A DNA stretch of 64,000 nt from Ashinkailepas kermadecensis (Eukaryota > Arthropoda > Thecostraca > Neolepadidae). Each line of letters starts with the position of its first letter. Positions within the stretch are counted from its first letter, which is position 1. Position numbers and translations under genes: made by a program. This document shows positions 21,206-31,700 of this stretch, in pieces. The notes under the pieces were generated by a model. It saw nothing but the letters and a program-made list of their open reading frames with translations. It made no database searches and was not told where the DNA came from. The stretch spans positions 496,001 through 560,000 of the forward strand of contig JAOTOM010005127.1 in NCBI GenBank assembly GCA_034440615.1, given 5' to 3'.

Positions 21206-23834
21206 CTTTAAGTGCCATAAAATGGGAAGAAGAATTCTTTGATTTAAATGCCTGTGAAATGTGGGAAAAGTTCAAATCCTACTTGAGGGAAATTCAGATT
21301 AGACATGTCCCCCAAAAGCAAAGGCGCAAAAGAAGGGTAGGAAAGCCAGCATGGCTTACACCAGATGTGATGAAAGCAATTAAGGCTAAGAAAGGTGCAT
21401 TTAGAGTATTTAAGGAGGCTTCAAATATCGTAAATCTAAGGTCGTATCAAAAATCTAGAGACGCTGTGAAGCAGAAAATCAGAGCAGCAAAGCGAGCAAA
21501 AGAATTGGATTTGGCTAGGAACTGTAATGGGGACAGTAAAAAGTTCTTTAGTTTCTACAAGCTAAGTAAAGTTTCAAGCACAATTGGTCCACTGGATGTA
21601 AATGGGACTATATTGAGTGAGGATAGTGAGATGGTTGAGGAGCTGAGCAAGCAGTTTAAATCAGTGTTTACAGTGGAAGATGTGACTAATCTGCCAACCG
21701 TGAACCACAGTTCAGCGACAGGTGATCAGATACACGACGTTGATTTCATTGATAGTGATATTGTTTTCAATTATAGCAGAAAAATAAAGACAAACAAGGC
21801 AGCAGGACCCGATGGAATTTATGCTAGGGTATTGCGGGAAGCTGAAAAGGAAGTGGCAATTCCACTTAGCATAATATTTTGTAGATCAGTTTCGCAAAAT
21901 GAAATTCCAACAGATTGGAAAAGGGCAAATGTAGTTCCTATTTTCAAGAAAGGAGAAAGAGGGAAAGTTGAAAACTATAGGCCAGTAAGCCTCACATCCC
22001 TAGTCTGCAAGGTACTCGAATCAATTATCAAGGATAGAATAGTTAGTTTTCTGGAAGGAAGCAAATTGATTCAAGATACTCAACATGGGTTTAGAAAAGG
22101 GCGATCGTGCCTCACAAATCTCTTGGACTTTTTGAATTTTGCTACAGAACAATTTGATCAGGGAAATCAGGTTAATGTAGCATATCTTGACTTTAGTAAG
22201 GCCTTTGACAAGGTACCCCATAAACGGTTAATGATGCAGCTTCAGGTCCATGGTATTGCAGGTAGCATCCTAAAATGGATAGAGTTGTGGCTTTCAGATA
22301 GACAGCAGAGAGTGATGCTAAATGGTACAAAGTCATCATGGCAAAATGTTCTTAGTGGAGTCCCCCAGGGGTCGGTACTGGGGCCACTATTGTTCATTAT
22401 ATATGTGAATAGCATTGAATGTGGCCTAAGCAGTAAGGTTTTGAAATTTGCGGATGATTTGAAGATCTTTAGGGCAATAACAGGGCAAAATGAGCAGGTT
22501 TTGCTGCAGAAAGACTTAGACGAGCTAGTGAAGTGGTCCGAAAAATGGCAAATGAAGTTTAATTTTGATAAGTGCAAAGTCATGCATGTAGGTAGGCAGC
22601 ATATGAAGGCTCCATACTTGATGGGTGGCCAAGTACTATCTGTGACTCAGCAGGAGAAGGACTTAGGTGTTATTTTGAACACAAAATTGGGGGCATCAGA
22701 ACAGACCAAAGAAGCCAGGAAGAAGGCACTAAGAATGCTTGGGGCAATACAGAGGAATGTGTCATACAAAAGTGAGGAGGTCATCAGGAAGCTTTACTGT
22801 GCATATGTCAGGCCACATTTGGAATACTGTGTCCAAGCTTGGTCCCCTAGTTATGAGAAAGATTGTTGGCTTTTAGAGAGAGTACAAAAGAGGGCAACAA
22901 AAATGGTTAATGGTATAGGCAACCTGGAATATGAGGAAAGACTGAAGAAATTGAACATGTTTTCACTTAGATATAGAAGGCTGAGAGGAGATCTCATCGA
23001 GGTTTTTAAATTTGTTCATGGTCAGGAACAGGGATATCTCAGGGAAATGTTTGAATTTAACAGAAATGATGCAATTAGAGGTCATCAATTCAAAATTAAA
23101 GTTATTCACAGCAGGACAAGGTTAAGACAGTCTTTCTTCACCAACAGGGTAGTAGAACACTGGAACCAGCTGCCAGGAACCATTGTCAGTAGCAACACAC
23201 TGAACATCTTTAAAAACGGCATAGACAATCATTATAAGAATAGGGGGATTGTTTTTCTGTATTCCAGGGAAGGTTGATCGACAGGGAGGAGTGGGAGTTG
23301 GTAGGAGTTTGAAATTGTTGACTGTGTTATGAAATAGCAAGTGAGTCTCTTATTAAGTCTAAATGCTTTATAACTTTATATAGGGTGTACCTAGCAGTGG
23401 ATTCAGCACCTTCCTTCGGCATGAGATACTGATGAGATTGTCTATGGTAGCACAATAGGTATGATGGGAGGAGTTTGTAATTGTTGAGTGTATTATGCAA
23501 TAGCAAGTGAGTCTCTTATTAAGTCTGAACGCTTTATGAATTTCTGTGGGATGTGCCTAGCAGTGGATTCGGCACCTTCCTTCGGGGTGTGATGCTGATG
23601 AGGTTGTCTATGGTGGCACGATGGGCGTGATGGGAGGAGCTTGTGATTATTGAGGGTGTTAGGCGGTAGCAAGTGAGTGGTGTTAGATGGGCTGGGATAT
23701 ATAGCTTCCTAGGAACTTGGGATAGGGGATTGATTGGGGTGGGAGTATGTACATTCTAGTACCTTTTCTAGATAGGCTTAACCCAGATGGGCCCCTGTGG
23801 CTCTTATTAAGCCTTAATACTTTATGACTTTTAT

Positions 23835-23837
<3 letters not shown>
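21204..23837 (+). mobile_element. CR1/L2-group LINE (subfamily A), 5'-truncated
   Basis: The copy starts inside ORF2, keeps the RT and C-terminal region, and has a 3' UTR of about 560 bp. The end reads CCCCTGTGGCTCTTATTAAG followed by ATGACTTT repeats, like the short-repeat ends of CR1/L2 elements that lack poly(A). ORF1 and the endonuclease are missing. Both ends abut (TA)n, at 21149-21203 and 23838-23881. The 3' UTR contains a ~170-bp direct duplication (about 23300-23480 and 23480-23650). Related 3' ends lie at 31090, 35375 and 36300. Confidence 0.92.
21259..23277 (+). CDS. LINE ORF2 fragment: intact reverse transcriptase
   Basis: This 672-residue frame has no stop or frameshift. It contains RT palm motifs in order: a fingers segment with KRANVVPIFKKGE and NYRPVSLTS (residues 221-247), motif A LDFSKAFDKVPH (310-321), motif B SGVPQGSVLGPLL (366-378) and the catalytic FADD (397-400). 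The C-terminal LEYCVQAWSP and RVQKRATKMV blocks typical of CR1/L2-group ORF2 follow. Reverse transcriptase copies element RNA at the nicked target. The ATG used is only the first Met after the truncation point; the native protein would begin upstream with an endonuclease domain that is not present, so mobility from this copy is unlikely. The undamaged frame suggests a recent insertion. Confidence 0.93.
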   Translation: MWEKFKSYLREIQIRHVPQKQRRKRRVGKPAWLTPDVMKAIKAKKGAFRVFKEASNIVNLRSYQKSRDAVKQKIRAAKRAKELDLARNCNGDSKKFFSFYKLSKVSSTIGPLDVNGTILSEDSEMVEELSKQFKSVFTVEDVTNLPTVNHSSATGDQIHDVDFIDSDIVFNYSRKIKTNKAAGPDGIYARVLREAEKEVAIPLSIIFCRSVSQNEIPTDWKRANVVPIFKKGERGKVENYRPVSLTSLVCKVLESIIKDRIVSFLEGSKLIQDTQHGFRKGRSCLTNLLDFLNFATEQFDQGNQVNVAYLDFSKAFDKVPHKRLMMQLQVHGIAGSILKWIELWLSDRQQRVMLNGTKSSWQNVLSGVPQGSVLGPLLFIIYVNSIECGLSSKVLKFADDLKIFRAITGQNEQVLLQKDLDELVKWSEKWQMKFNFDKCKVMHVGRQHMKAPYLMGGQVLSVTQQEKDLGVILNTKLGASEQTKEARKKALRMLGAIQRNVSYKSEEVIRKLYCAYVRPHLEYCVQAWSPSYEKDCWLLERVQKRATKMVNGIGNLEYEERLKKLNMFSLRYRRLRGDLIEVFKFVHGQEQGYLREMFEFNRNDAIRGHQFKIKVIHSRTRLRQSFFTNRVVEHWNQLPGTIVSSNTLNIFKNGIDNHYKNRGIVFLYSREG

Positions 23838-23881
<44 letters not shown>
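23838..23881. repeat. (TA)n microsatellite at the LINE 3' junction
   Basis: About 22 TA units follow directly after the ATGACTTT end of the LINE. Confidence 0.95.
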
Positions 23882-23885
<4 letters not shown>

Positions 23886-24262
23886 CATAAATATTTCTAC
23901 GTACCCGCGCACGGCCAGCCATGCAACAGCCAAAATTGTGCTTCCTGCCTACGGTTTCCCGCCTGCAAATATTAGTCAGTTGCATATGATTGTCGAATTG
24001 TTACTACAATTTAGCGGCTAAAAGGAAAACACACAGCTGTGCACATCAAGCCAACAAACAAAGCAGCGGACGACGGCATGCATAGCCGTGGACTTGGTGC
24101 ACCAGCTGCATTCAGGTCACGGCTGACGTCCGAGGGCGCGAGGTCGCAACCCTTGACCCCGGCGCCACGCGGTGGCCTGCGCGGTCCAGCTAGAAAACAA
24201 ATCGGAGGTGCGCTTTTGTGCATCAGGCACGGACGAACCGCACCGGTGGGAGGCGCAGAACA
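23882..24262. other. No gene recognised
   Basis: Unique-looking sequence between the (TA)n and a SINE. No supported coding feature was seen. Confidence 0.5.
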
Positions 24263-24276
24263 CTGTCTCCGGCCAT

Positions 24277-24436
24277 GGGGACGAGTGGTCTAGGGGTAAG
24301 ATGCTCGTCTCACAATCGAACGGTTGTGGGTTCGAGTCTCACCTGTCGCTACTCTTCGCCCGCGACCAATCGGCGTGAGAGATTGGCGACGCTACATGAC
24401 TCAACGGTCGACGTGTCGTAAAAACCGATAACCAAC
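24277..24436 (+). mobile_element. SINE family A, full length
   Basis: The head has A box TGGTCTAGGGG and B box GGTTCGAGTCT, followed by the body CCGCGACCAATCGGCGTGAG and tail GTCGTAAAA with ACCAACC. CTGTCTCCG flanks it at 24263-24271 and 24437-24445. Confidence 0.93.
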
Positions 24437-24835
24437 CTGTCTCCGATCACCGGCTCGATCCATCTCCTCTGGAGCTGTGATACGGTGCTGCTGATGGTAT
24501 TTCACTGAGCTAACATCGGCCCCAACCAATGCTGCCGTGCTTACTGCTAGATGCTGCTTCTCTAGTGTACATGAACTATTGACTGGTTTTGCAATATTTC
24601 TTGTATTTTCTATTTAAACGCCGATTTGTGTTACAATACGGCAAGGCAAAGGTTGTCCTCATGACGAAGCGATTGGAAATTTCAATCAAATCCACAATAC
24701 GTTCGTGTTTTTTGTTTGCGCCACCGGCTGTTCAATTTGTCACGTGATCTATGGTGGCCATACCCCACGTACGCGGTGAGGACGCCGTTCCGTTGCGGTT
24801 TTTTCTTCTTCTGTGCAGTATCGCACGTGTGCACC

Positions 24836-25735
24836 GTGTGGTTATCTGGTCTCCGACAGTAGACTGGCATGCCACACCGTGTGGTTATCTGTCTCCGACA
24901 GTAGACTGGCATGCCACACCGTGTGGTTATCTGTCTCCGACAGTAGACTGGCATGCCACGCCGTGTGGTTACCTGTCTCCGACAGTAGACTGGCATGCCA
25001 CACCGTGTGGTTATCTGTCTCCGACAGTAGACTGGCACGCCACACCGTGTGGTTATCTGTCTCCGACAGTAGACTGGCATGCCACACCGTGTGGTTATCT
25101 GTCTCCGACAGTAGACTGGCATCCCACACCGTGTGGTTATCTGTCTCCGACAGTAGACTGGCATCCCACACCGTGTGGTTATCTGTCTCCGACAGTAGAC
25201 TGGCATGCCACACCGTGTGGTTATCTGTCTCCGACAGTAGACTGGCATGCCACACCGTGTGGTTATCTGTCTCCGACAGTAGACTGGCACGCCACACCGT
25301 GTGGTTATCTGGTCTCCGACAGTAGACTGGCACTCCACACCGTGTGGTTATCTGTCTCCGACAGTAGACTGGCATGCCACACCGTGTGGTTATCTGTCTC
25401 CGACAGTAGACTGGCATGCCACACCGTGTGGTTATCTGTCTCCGACAGTAGACTGGCATGCCACACCGTGTGGTTATCTGTCTCCGACAGTAGACTGGCA
25501 TGCCACACCGTGTGGTTATCTGTCTCCGACAGTAGACTGGCATGCCACACCGTGTGGTTATCAGTCTCCGACAGTAGACTGGCATGCCACACCGTGTGGT
25601 TATCTGTCTCCGACAGTAGACTGGCATGCCACACCGTGTGGTTATCAGTCTCCGACAGTAGACTGGCATGCCACACCGTGTGGTTATCTGTCTCCGACAG
25701 TAGACTGGCATGCCACACCGTGTGGTTATCAGTCT
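24836..25735. repeat. 42-bp minisatellite, ~21 copies
   Basis: The unit starts GTGTGGTTATCTGTCTCCGA and ends with AGTAGACTGGCATGCCACACC. The period is a multiple of 3, so several frames on both strands stay open, and two 1-bp insertions (CTGGTCTCC) shift all of them. That shift argues against the array being translated. Variants include GCACGCC, GCATCCC and ATCAGTC. Confidence 0.96.
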
Positions 25736-25799
25736 CTGAAAGCATGCCGGTGTGGTGCGCACAAGGCAGCCGCGATTGTGGAGGGCAGCTGTCGTGGGA

Positions 25800-26110
25800 C
25801 GTCCACATACCTCCACAGACCGGAGTCCTGAGTCCATAGACCTCCACAGCCTAGATTCCTGAGTCCACATAACTATACAGCCCGGAGTCCTGAGTCCGCA
25901 GACACAGCTTCAGCCCGGAGTCCTGAGTCCACATAACTATACAGCCCGGAGTCCTGAGTCCGCAGACACAGCTTCAGCCCGAGTCCTGTGTCAACAGCCC
26001 GAGGCCTGAGTCAACAGACCTCCACAGCCCTGAGTCATGAGTCCACAGGCCTCCACAATCCGGAGTCTTGACTCCACAGACCTCCACAGGCCGGAGTCAT
26101 GAGTCCACAG
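25800..26110. repeat. Degenerate ~28-40-bp repeat (CCGGAGTCCTGAGTCC)
   Basis: The motif CCCGGAGTCCTGAGTCCACA recurs with variable spacers such as GACCTCCACAG and TAACTATACAG. Confidence 0.85.
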
Positions 26111-26169
26111 TCCACAGTCGGAACGAAATGTGAACAGTCAGCCGACAGTCGCCTGCAAGTGAGTCGCCT

Positions 26170-26312
26170 CCAGCCTGCAGTCTGCAGTCTGCAGTCTGCA
26201 GTCTGCAGTCTGCAGTCTGCAGTCTGCAGTATGCAGTCTGCAGTCTGCAGTCTGCAGTCTGCAGTCTGCAGTCTGCAGTCTGCAGCCTGCAGTCTGCAGT
26301 CTGAAGTCTGCA
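26170..26312. repeat. Heptamer array (CTGCAGT)n, ~20 copies
   Basis: A nearly pure 7-bp repeat with a few substitutions (CAGTATG, CAGCCTG). PstI-type CTGCAG occurs in almost every unit. Confidence 0.96.
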
Positions 26313-26429
26313 GACCTGTCCCCGCGGCATGGACTGCGGTTCTGGCCGTGCTGGCGTTTGTGCACGAGACTGTGCACTATGAGTCGCATGGCACCTTGTC
26401 GAGACCAGTTGTTGTGGTTAGCTCCGACG

Positions 26430-26600
26430 ACGGGCGCCCCCCAAAAGAAACCCCCCAAAAAACCCGCCCGGGGGGGGGGGGGGTGAAAAAGGGGGGGGGG
26501 GCGGCGGCCCCCCCCCCCCCGAAACACCCCGAGACAGCGGGGGCCGCGGGGGGACCCCCCCTCTATATAAAAAAAAAAAAAAAACACACACACACACATA
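26430..26600. repeat. Clustered homopolymer runs, possible sequence artefact
   Basis: Within 170 bp there are runs of C, G (two of 12 or more), C again, then A and (CA)n. This density of long homopolymers is unlike the surroundings; base or length errors are likely. Confidence 0.75.
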
Positions 26601-26805
26601 CGTGTTTGCCGTGACTACCGAGGACTATGTCTGGGCGGTCACTAACGAGGACACCCTTTATTTACCACCTGAGAAGCATCTATTTTTTATCGGTGATAGA
26701 GCATGATCTGCTGAGTAAGATGGAGGGTCAATTTGGGAGGAAACATGAAATTGTTGGCTCCCAGTGTGGATTGAATTACCGAGGACTTCGGCAAAACCGA
26801 GGACG

Positions 26806-26960
26806 GTGTGTGTCCATACATGTTTATCGTGAATACCGAGGACAATGTGTGTCCATGCACGTTTATCGTGATTTCCGAGGACAATGTGTGTCCACATACA
26901 TGTTTATCGTGAATACCGAGGACAATGTGTGTCCATACATGATAATCGTGTACACCGAGG
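26806..26960. repeat. 39-bp tandem repeat, ~4 copies
   Basis: Units run TGTGTGTCCATACATGTTTA then TCGTGAATACCGAGGACAA. The ACCGAGGAC core also appears at 26606-26650 and again near 44150-44275. Confidence 0.92.
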
Positions 26961-27562
26961 ACCGTTGCCTGATGGTCACCAACGGCAACATCATTTGAAA
27001 TGTGAAAACAGTACGTGTGCTATTGATCCTAATAGTGTATCTGTGCGGTCTTATGTGTCTGTGAAAAGTCCTATTTCGAGTTCATCATGGATTCGTAGCC
27101 TAATTTTGTGCTCAAAATCGTGAAGGAGAGGGGAAATGAAAGCGAGGAAATTTACCCAATTGAAAACCTGTTAGATCCTTGCCACAGATGAGCGAAAATT
27201 GTGGGGTATTTACACCACTGGAGAAGGCTTAGATAAGTCGCTCGTTTAGATCTATCTATCGTTTCGATGACAAGTGCACCTTTTATCCGAAAAGTGCCCG
27301 AAAAGCATCGGAGAACTAATTCCCATGCATGCAAGTTGCACTTTTCTCAGTCTCAATGTCCACGCTCTCTAATGTGACTTTCAGAGAGGCATTCATTAAC
27401 TGAGGCGTTGTCAGGATACCATCCTGGGTATGCCACCAGCCAAAACGGCCATCTGTCCGTGGAACATGAAACGTGAAAAGCATATCCCCAGTTTTGTTTT
27501 CTTCATATGAGTAGAATGTGTGCTTTGCTCGATAAGGATTTGACTTCAATCTGTAACAAACG
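26961..27562. other. No gene recognised
   Basis: AT-rich sequence without supported coding or mobile features. Confidence 0.5.
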
Positions 27563-27573
27563 CCCTATTTTAG

Positions 27574-27732
27574 TGTGGGGGGGGGGGACGAGTGGTCTAG
27601 GGGTTAGTTGCTCGTCTCACAATCGAAAGATTGTGGGTTCGAGTCTCGCCTGTCGCTACCCTTCGCCCGCGACCAATCGGCGTCAGAGATCGACCGAACG
27701 GTCGACGTGTCGTAAAACCAATAAAGAAACAA
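27574..27732 (+). mobile_element. SINE family A, near full length
   Basis: The head (TGGTCTAGGGG, then GGTTCGAGTCT) is preceded by a G run. The body carries a small deletion around GAGATCGACCGAACGG. A perfect 11-bp duplication CCCTATTTTAG flanks it at 27563-27573 and 27733-27743. Confidence 0.93.
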
Positions 27733-28672
27733 CCCTATTTTAGCGGATAGTCGTACAGTTGTTTGGGAATTTTTAGTAGGATATGCAGGCATGTAATTAC
27801 GCCTGGCGTGGGATGTGCTGGTCCTCGCCCCGCGGCCATTGCTATGTCAGCTCTGTCGACACTACTGTTGCCTGATTGTGGTGTGAGAAGTAACGGTTCA
27901 AGATTCACGATGATAAGTGTGGAGGAAACTATGTCAATTCATTTCAAATTAGAATATCTCCCAAACACAGAAATATCGTGAAGGGACCAGCTACTTGCGG
28001 TTACATTTGAACTGGCTATAACAAACTATTCATAAATAATTTATCGTTACATCCTGACGGCTAGCTGAGCGAATTTAGGCACACTGGACCAGGACGTCGC
28101 CACCGGGGGGATGCAGCGACGACAGTCGCCCCATACCCTGTGGAAGACGGCGTTTTCCCCCTGACATCTGATGAGGCACCGTCCCGGAAACGCACAGAAA
28201 AGTTGAAGTGCTCTCTAGAAGAAAGGCTTCACACTGAGGATCGCCATTATCCAGACAATTAATAATAGATAAAAATCAGAGCTCGTTTCTGTAGGAAGTC
28301 TCACAAAGCTCCAGAAATGGGACAGGAAAGGACAGAAGAGATGGGAAGCAATGACCCTGGGAAAGAGAGAGCAGGAGTCCATCAGGACGTACGAGGTGAC
28401 CCTTCAGGTGGGTAGTAGTCCGAAACACGGAGGAGTCCCAAAGACGAGAGAGGAGGCATTTCATTTAGAAACGGAGGTCCCAAGGGAAAAAAAGTCCAAC
28501 GGCCTAATGAGGGTCCTGAAGACGGTCTCGGAGGCCCGCTGAACAGAAGAGAATGCCTCGAAAACTGGCAAGGAGGCCCAAAAGAACTAGAGAAGGCCCC
28601 TGAGATAGAGAAGTAGCCAGTGCGATAGGAGATGGAGTTCCAAGATCCAAGACCCAAGACGGGTAGCAACGA

Positions 28673-28867
28673 CACAGCCAAGATTTTCTTAAACTGGACG
28701 GGCCAAAATTTTACTATCAGGAAATGTAGACTGATTTGGGCGCGCGAAGGCGCCGAAAATTTTTGGTTTTGCATGGTGAAAATCTAAAATTGTCTTGCTT
28801 AATCTAGTGTATTTTTGTTTACTAAGGGACCGGGGGTCAAGCCTCCGTCCCCTTGGTTGCGCCTCTG
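28673..28867. mobile_element. hAT-like MITE, family 1
   Basis: It begins CACAGCCAAGATTTTCTTAA and ends GGTTGCGCCTCTG, with the internal motif GCATGGTGAAAATCTAAAA also found at 42577. The target duplication is not clear. Confidence 0.65.
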
Positions 28868-29211
28868 ACGAGTAGAGCTTGTCCATAATAAATCTGGTCT
28901 TCGAGGCGTGGGGGAGGCCTCTAATATAGAGAAGACTCCTGGTTTATGTGAAGAAGCCCACAATAGTGCAACTGGCCCCCAGAACGTAGGGGGAGGCCCA
29001 GAAGATTAGGGAGGACCATGGAATATGGGAGACGGCCCCACAACGCGCAAGGACACATCTAAAACGAGAAATAAGACTCCAGGAATTGAGACGAGTCCCT
29101 CGGAGACATGAAAGAGGCCCCTAATTTGCTAGAGAAAGCAACTGGAAGATAAGAGGCGATCACATTGCGCAAGATGTGATGCTCGCCTATGCTCGCCTAT
29201 GCCTATGCTCG

Positions 29212-29240
29212 CCTATGCTCGCCACCAAGGCGAGCATAGA
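29212..29240. repeat. Hairpin, 11-bp arms, 5-nt loop
   Basis: CTATGCTCGCC, spacer, GGCGAGCATAG, preceded by tandem copies of TATGCTCGCC from about 29180. Confidence 0.75.
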
Positions 29241-30920
29241 GCCACCCAGCTTAGACTAGGAGGCTCCTGAGGTGTGGCAGGACGTCCATAATTTGGAAGG
29301 AGATGCCCCGAGATAGGAAAGGAGGCCATATAGTTGAAGAGGAGACCCAATACTGGCATGGAAAGCCCCCACATGACTTGGGAAAATGCCACTGAGATTC
29401 CACTGAAAGGAAGCCCTTAAATTAAGAGAATGCCCCAAGAGGAGAAAAGGAGCTCCCAAGCGTGGTAGAGCTTCACTTTGGAAGAGAAGGCGGGAGAATG
29501 GAAAGGAGGCCGCCCCGGATGAAAGGAGGCCCCAAAGACGAGATAAGAGGGCAATAAGATAGGAGCGATGGCTCCCGGATGCGACAAGCGGCCCACAAAA
29601 TGGATAAAAAAACTCCTCCTAGGAAATAAAAAAGGCCTCTGAAGCAGGACAGAAGGCTGCAAATTTAGAAGCTGACGTTTTTAGGAAATAAAAGTAATTT
29701 ATCAGTACTCCATCAAGATTGGAAAAGAGGCCCCAAGGATAGAGGCAGTGGCCTCTCGAAGGGAAACTGAGACCCAGGAGGAGCCTCAAAGACGGGCAAG
29801 CAATCCCCCAAGATAGAAAAGGCCCAAAGACAGGTAAGGAGGCCCCATGCACTGAGGAGGATTACAAGACGTGAGAGGAAGCCAGTAGGATTGGAGATGA
29901 TGTCCCCCAAGGCACAAGGGGAAGCTCCCAAGATGGGTAAGAAACATCTGGGTTAGAAGACGAAGCCCTGCGACGTGACAGAAGACCCCTAATTTAGCAG
30001 GGGAGGACCACGCAATAGGGGAGACTCTCGGTGTGGAAGACACCTAAGGGACACCTAAGACGCCTAAGACGGGAGAAGAGAACCATGGAATATGAAACCG
30101 GCCGCCGGGTTGCATGAGGAGACACTCAATTTGGTAAAGAGTCCCCAAGACTCCTTACCAAAATCCCAATATTCATCATCACATGACGTCATTCAGGACT
30201 TCATGGGACTCCACGGTCAGGTTGGGATTAGTCCAAGCTGCAACCTTTAGCAAGAATAAGGTCCGTGGCGTAGCCAATGGAGGGAGTAATGGGGACATCG
30301 CCTGGAGCTTGCGTAGGCCCCAGGATTTGTTGCACAGTACGGCGTCATCGGTTGCAGCCGCCCTCTGACGTTAGCCAGGAGGGCAAACGTATCCTCCTCC
30401 AATCACATTCTGGCATTTGAAAAAGACCATATGATGCTCCATGTAACCCATGTTAAAACATCCCACCAAATCCACTGCAGGACCCCTCAATCACGCAAGA
30501 TACTCCATCTGACCCATTTGGAGACCCTTAGCCGTCTATAGGACGCCAATTTTGGTTGATAGAAGGCCTCACCAGACCAAATGGAGGCCCCATAATAGAC
30601 ACGGGATGCCCGTTGTCCATAGAAGGCCCTAGTTGACGGACACGAGGCCCCATCATACCAAGAAGAGGCCCAAACCAGACCAAGAAGGGGCCGCATCAAA
30701 AACACAGGAAGCCCCAGATGTCCAACAGGAGGTTAGATGACCAACAGCCTGTCGCTACCAGACTAAGAGAAAGTACCATCAGACCAAGACGAAAGCCCCG
30801 CCAGATCAAGACAAGGCCTAAAAAGGCCAAGGAATACTTTACCAGTCCAATAGGCCTCCATCAGAAGCACAGTAGGTCCCCGATGGTCAACAGAAGACCC
30901 TGCTTAACGATAGGAGGCCC

Positions 30921-30966
30921 AACCAGACACATAGGAACCCCATCAGGGGTTCCTATGTGTCTGGTT
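30921..30966. repeat. Perfect inverted repeat, 21-bp arms, 4-nt loop
   Basis: The left arm (30921-30941) begins AACCAGACACATAGG and the right arm (30946-30966) is its exact complement; the loop is ATCA. The left arm matches local repeat spacers, so the right arm looks newly copied. Confidence 0.9.
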
Positions 30967-31089
30967 CCTATATATCAGGCACCGTTCGTCGATAGGCTAC
31001 ACCATACGATCTGCAGGAGGCCCCATCAGACGAAAAGGACGTCCATTAATAGCACTGAAGGTCACAGGTTGTCAACAGGAGCTCCTGTT

Positions 31090-31700
31090 GATGGCTAGGA
31101 GGCCCAGATAATAGACCTCATAGATAATAACAGACCTAATAAGAACCCCAGTGATCCAACCGGGTTAAGCCAGTAAAGGGAAAATACTACAAGGGTGGAC
31201 AAAATATTATCAGTGCCCCAACCAATACCACATTTTAAATTCCAAAGAAACTATCCATCAACATCCTATACACCTACCAATACTTATATAGCCCTGTTCA
31301 CTCAGTCCCGCATAACACACGCGTGGATCAAGTCCTCCATCAAAAGTTTTCAGCTCCATGCATGGCTGCTTAAAGGTGCCATGCACACCTAATAGCGCGA
31401 ATGTCATCCCATCTACCACTAATTATAATTACAAAAACAAGATTTTCCAATCTAACGCATTTCTCCACAATATTTTAGGTACATTCAATGAGGGACTCCC
31501 AACAACATCAGCAATCAGCCTATTCCAATGATCAACCATCCTTTGACGGAAAAACCTGAAAATCTCCTGTACTTGAGTGAGTACATATCTAATGCCGTAA
31601 GCCTTTCTCCATATCTCTATATTCGCACCTGAACAAATTGTCAAGTCTTGCTGCATAGCATGTGGGATTCCATTGGTTCGGTGGCCCTCTGATCAGATGT
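31090..31700 (-). pseudogene. CR1/L2-group LINE (subfamily B), 3' fragment
   Basis: The minus-strand translation MVDHWNRLIADVVGSPSLNV matches VVDQWNGLPADVVGSSSSNV of the copy at 33.2 kb. The 3' UTR (GGTGTGCATGGCAC...TTTAAGC) matches too. It ends with CTGGCTTAACCC and ATTATCTATGAGGTCTATTAT near 31090. Frameshifts and heavy 5' truncation make it inactive. Confidence 0.8.

Larger units (their letters stand above)
28310..31130. repeat. Long degenerate purine-rich repeat (AGGAGGCCCCAAGA type)
   Basis: The motif RRAGGAGGCCCC, with CAAGA, CCAGACCAA or ATAG spacers, recurs every 30-40 bp through about 2.8 kb, interrupted by a MITE near 28673. From about 30480 the spacers change to ACCAGACCAAG. Copies are too diverged to align by eye and may be an old minisatellite. 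Minus-strand frames rich in Leu/Pro/Ser are by-products. Confidence 0.65.

Noticed and set aside
24751..25839. 362-residue frame, with an acceptor-like TTCTTCTTCTGTGCAG at about 24804-24819
   Set aside because: Two 1-bp changes in the array shift the frame relative to the units. The protein would switch repeat text midway, and no downstream donor or exon was found.
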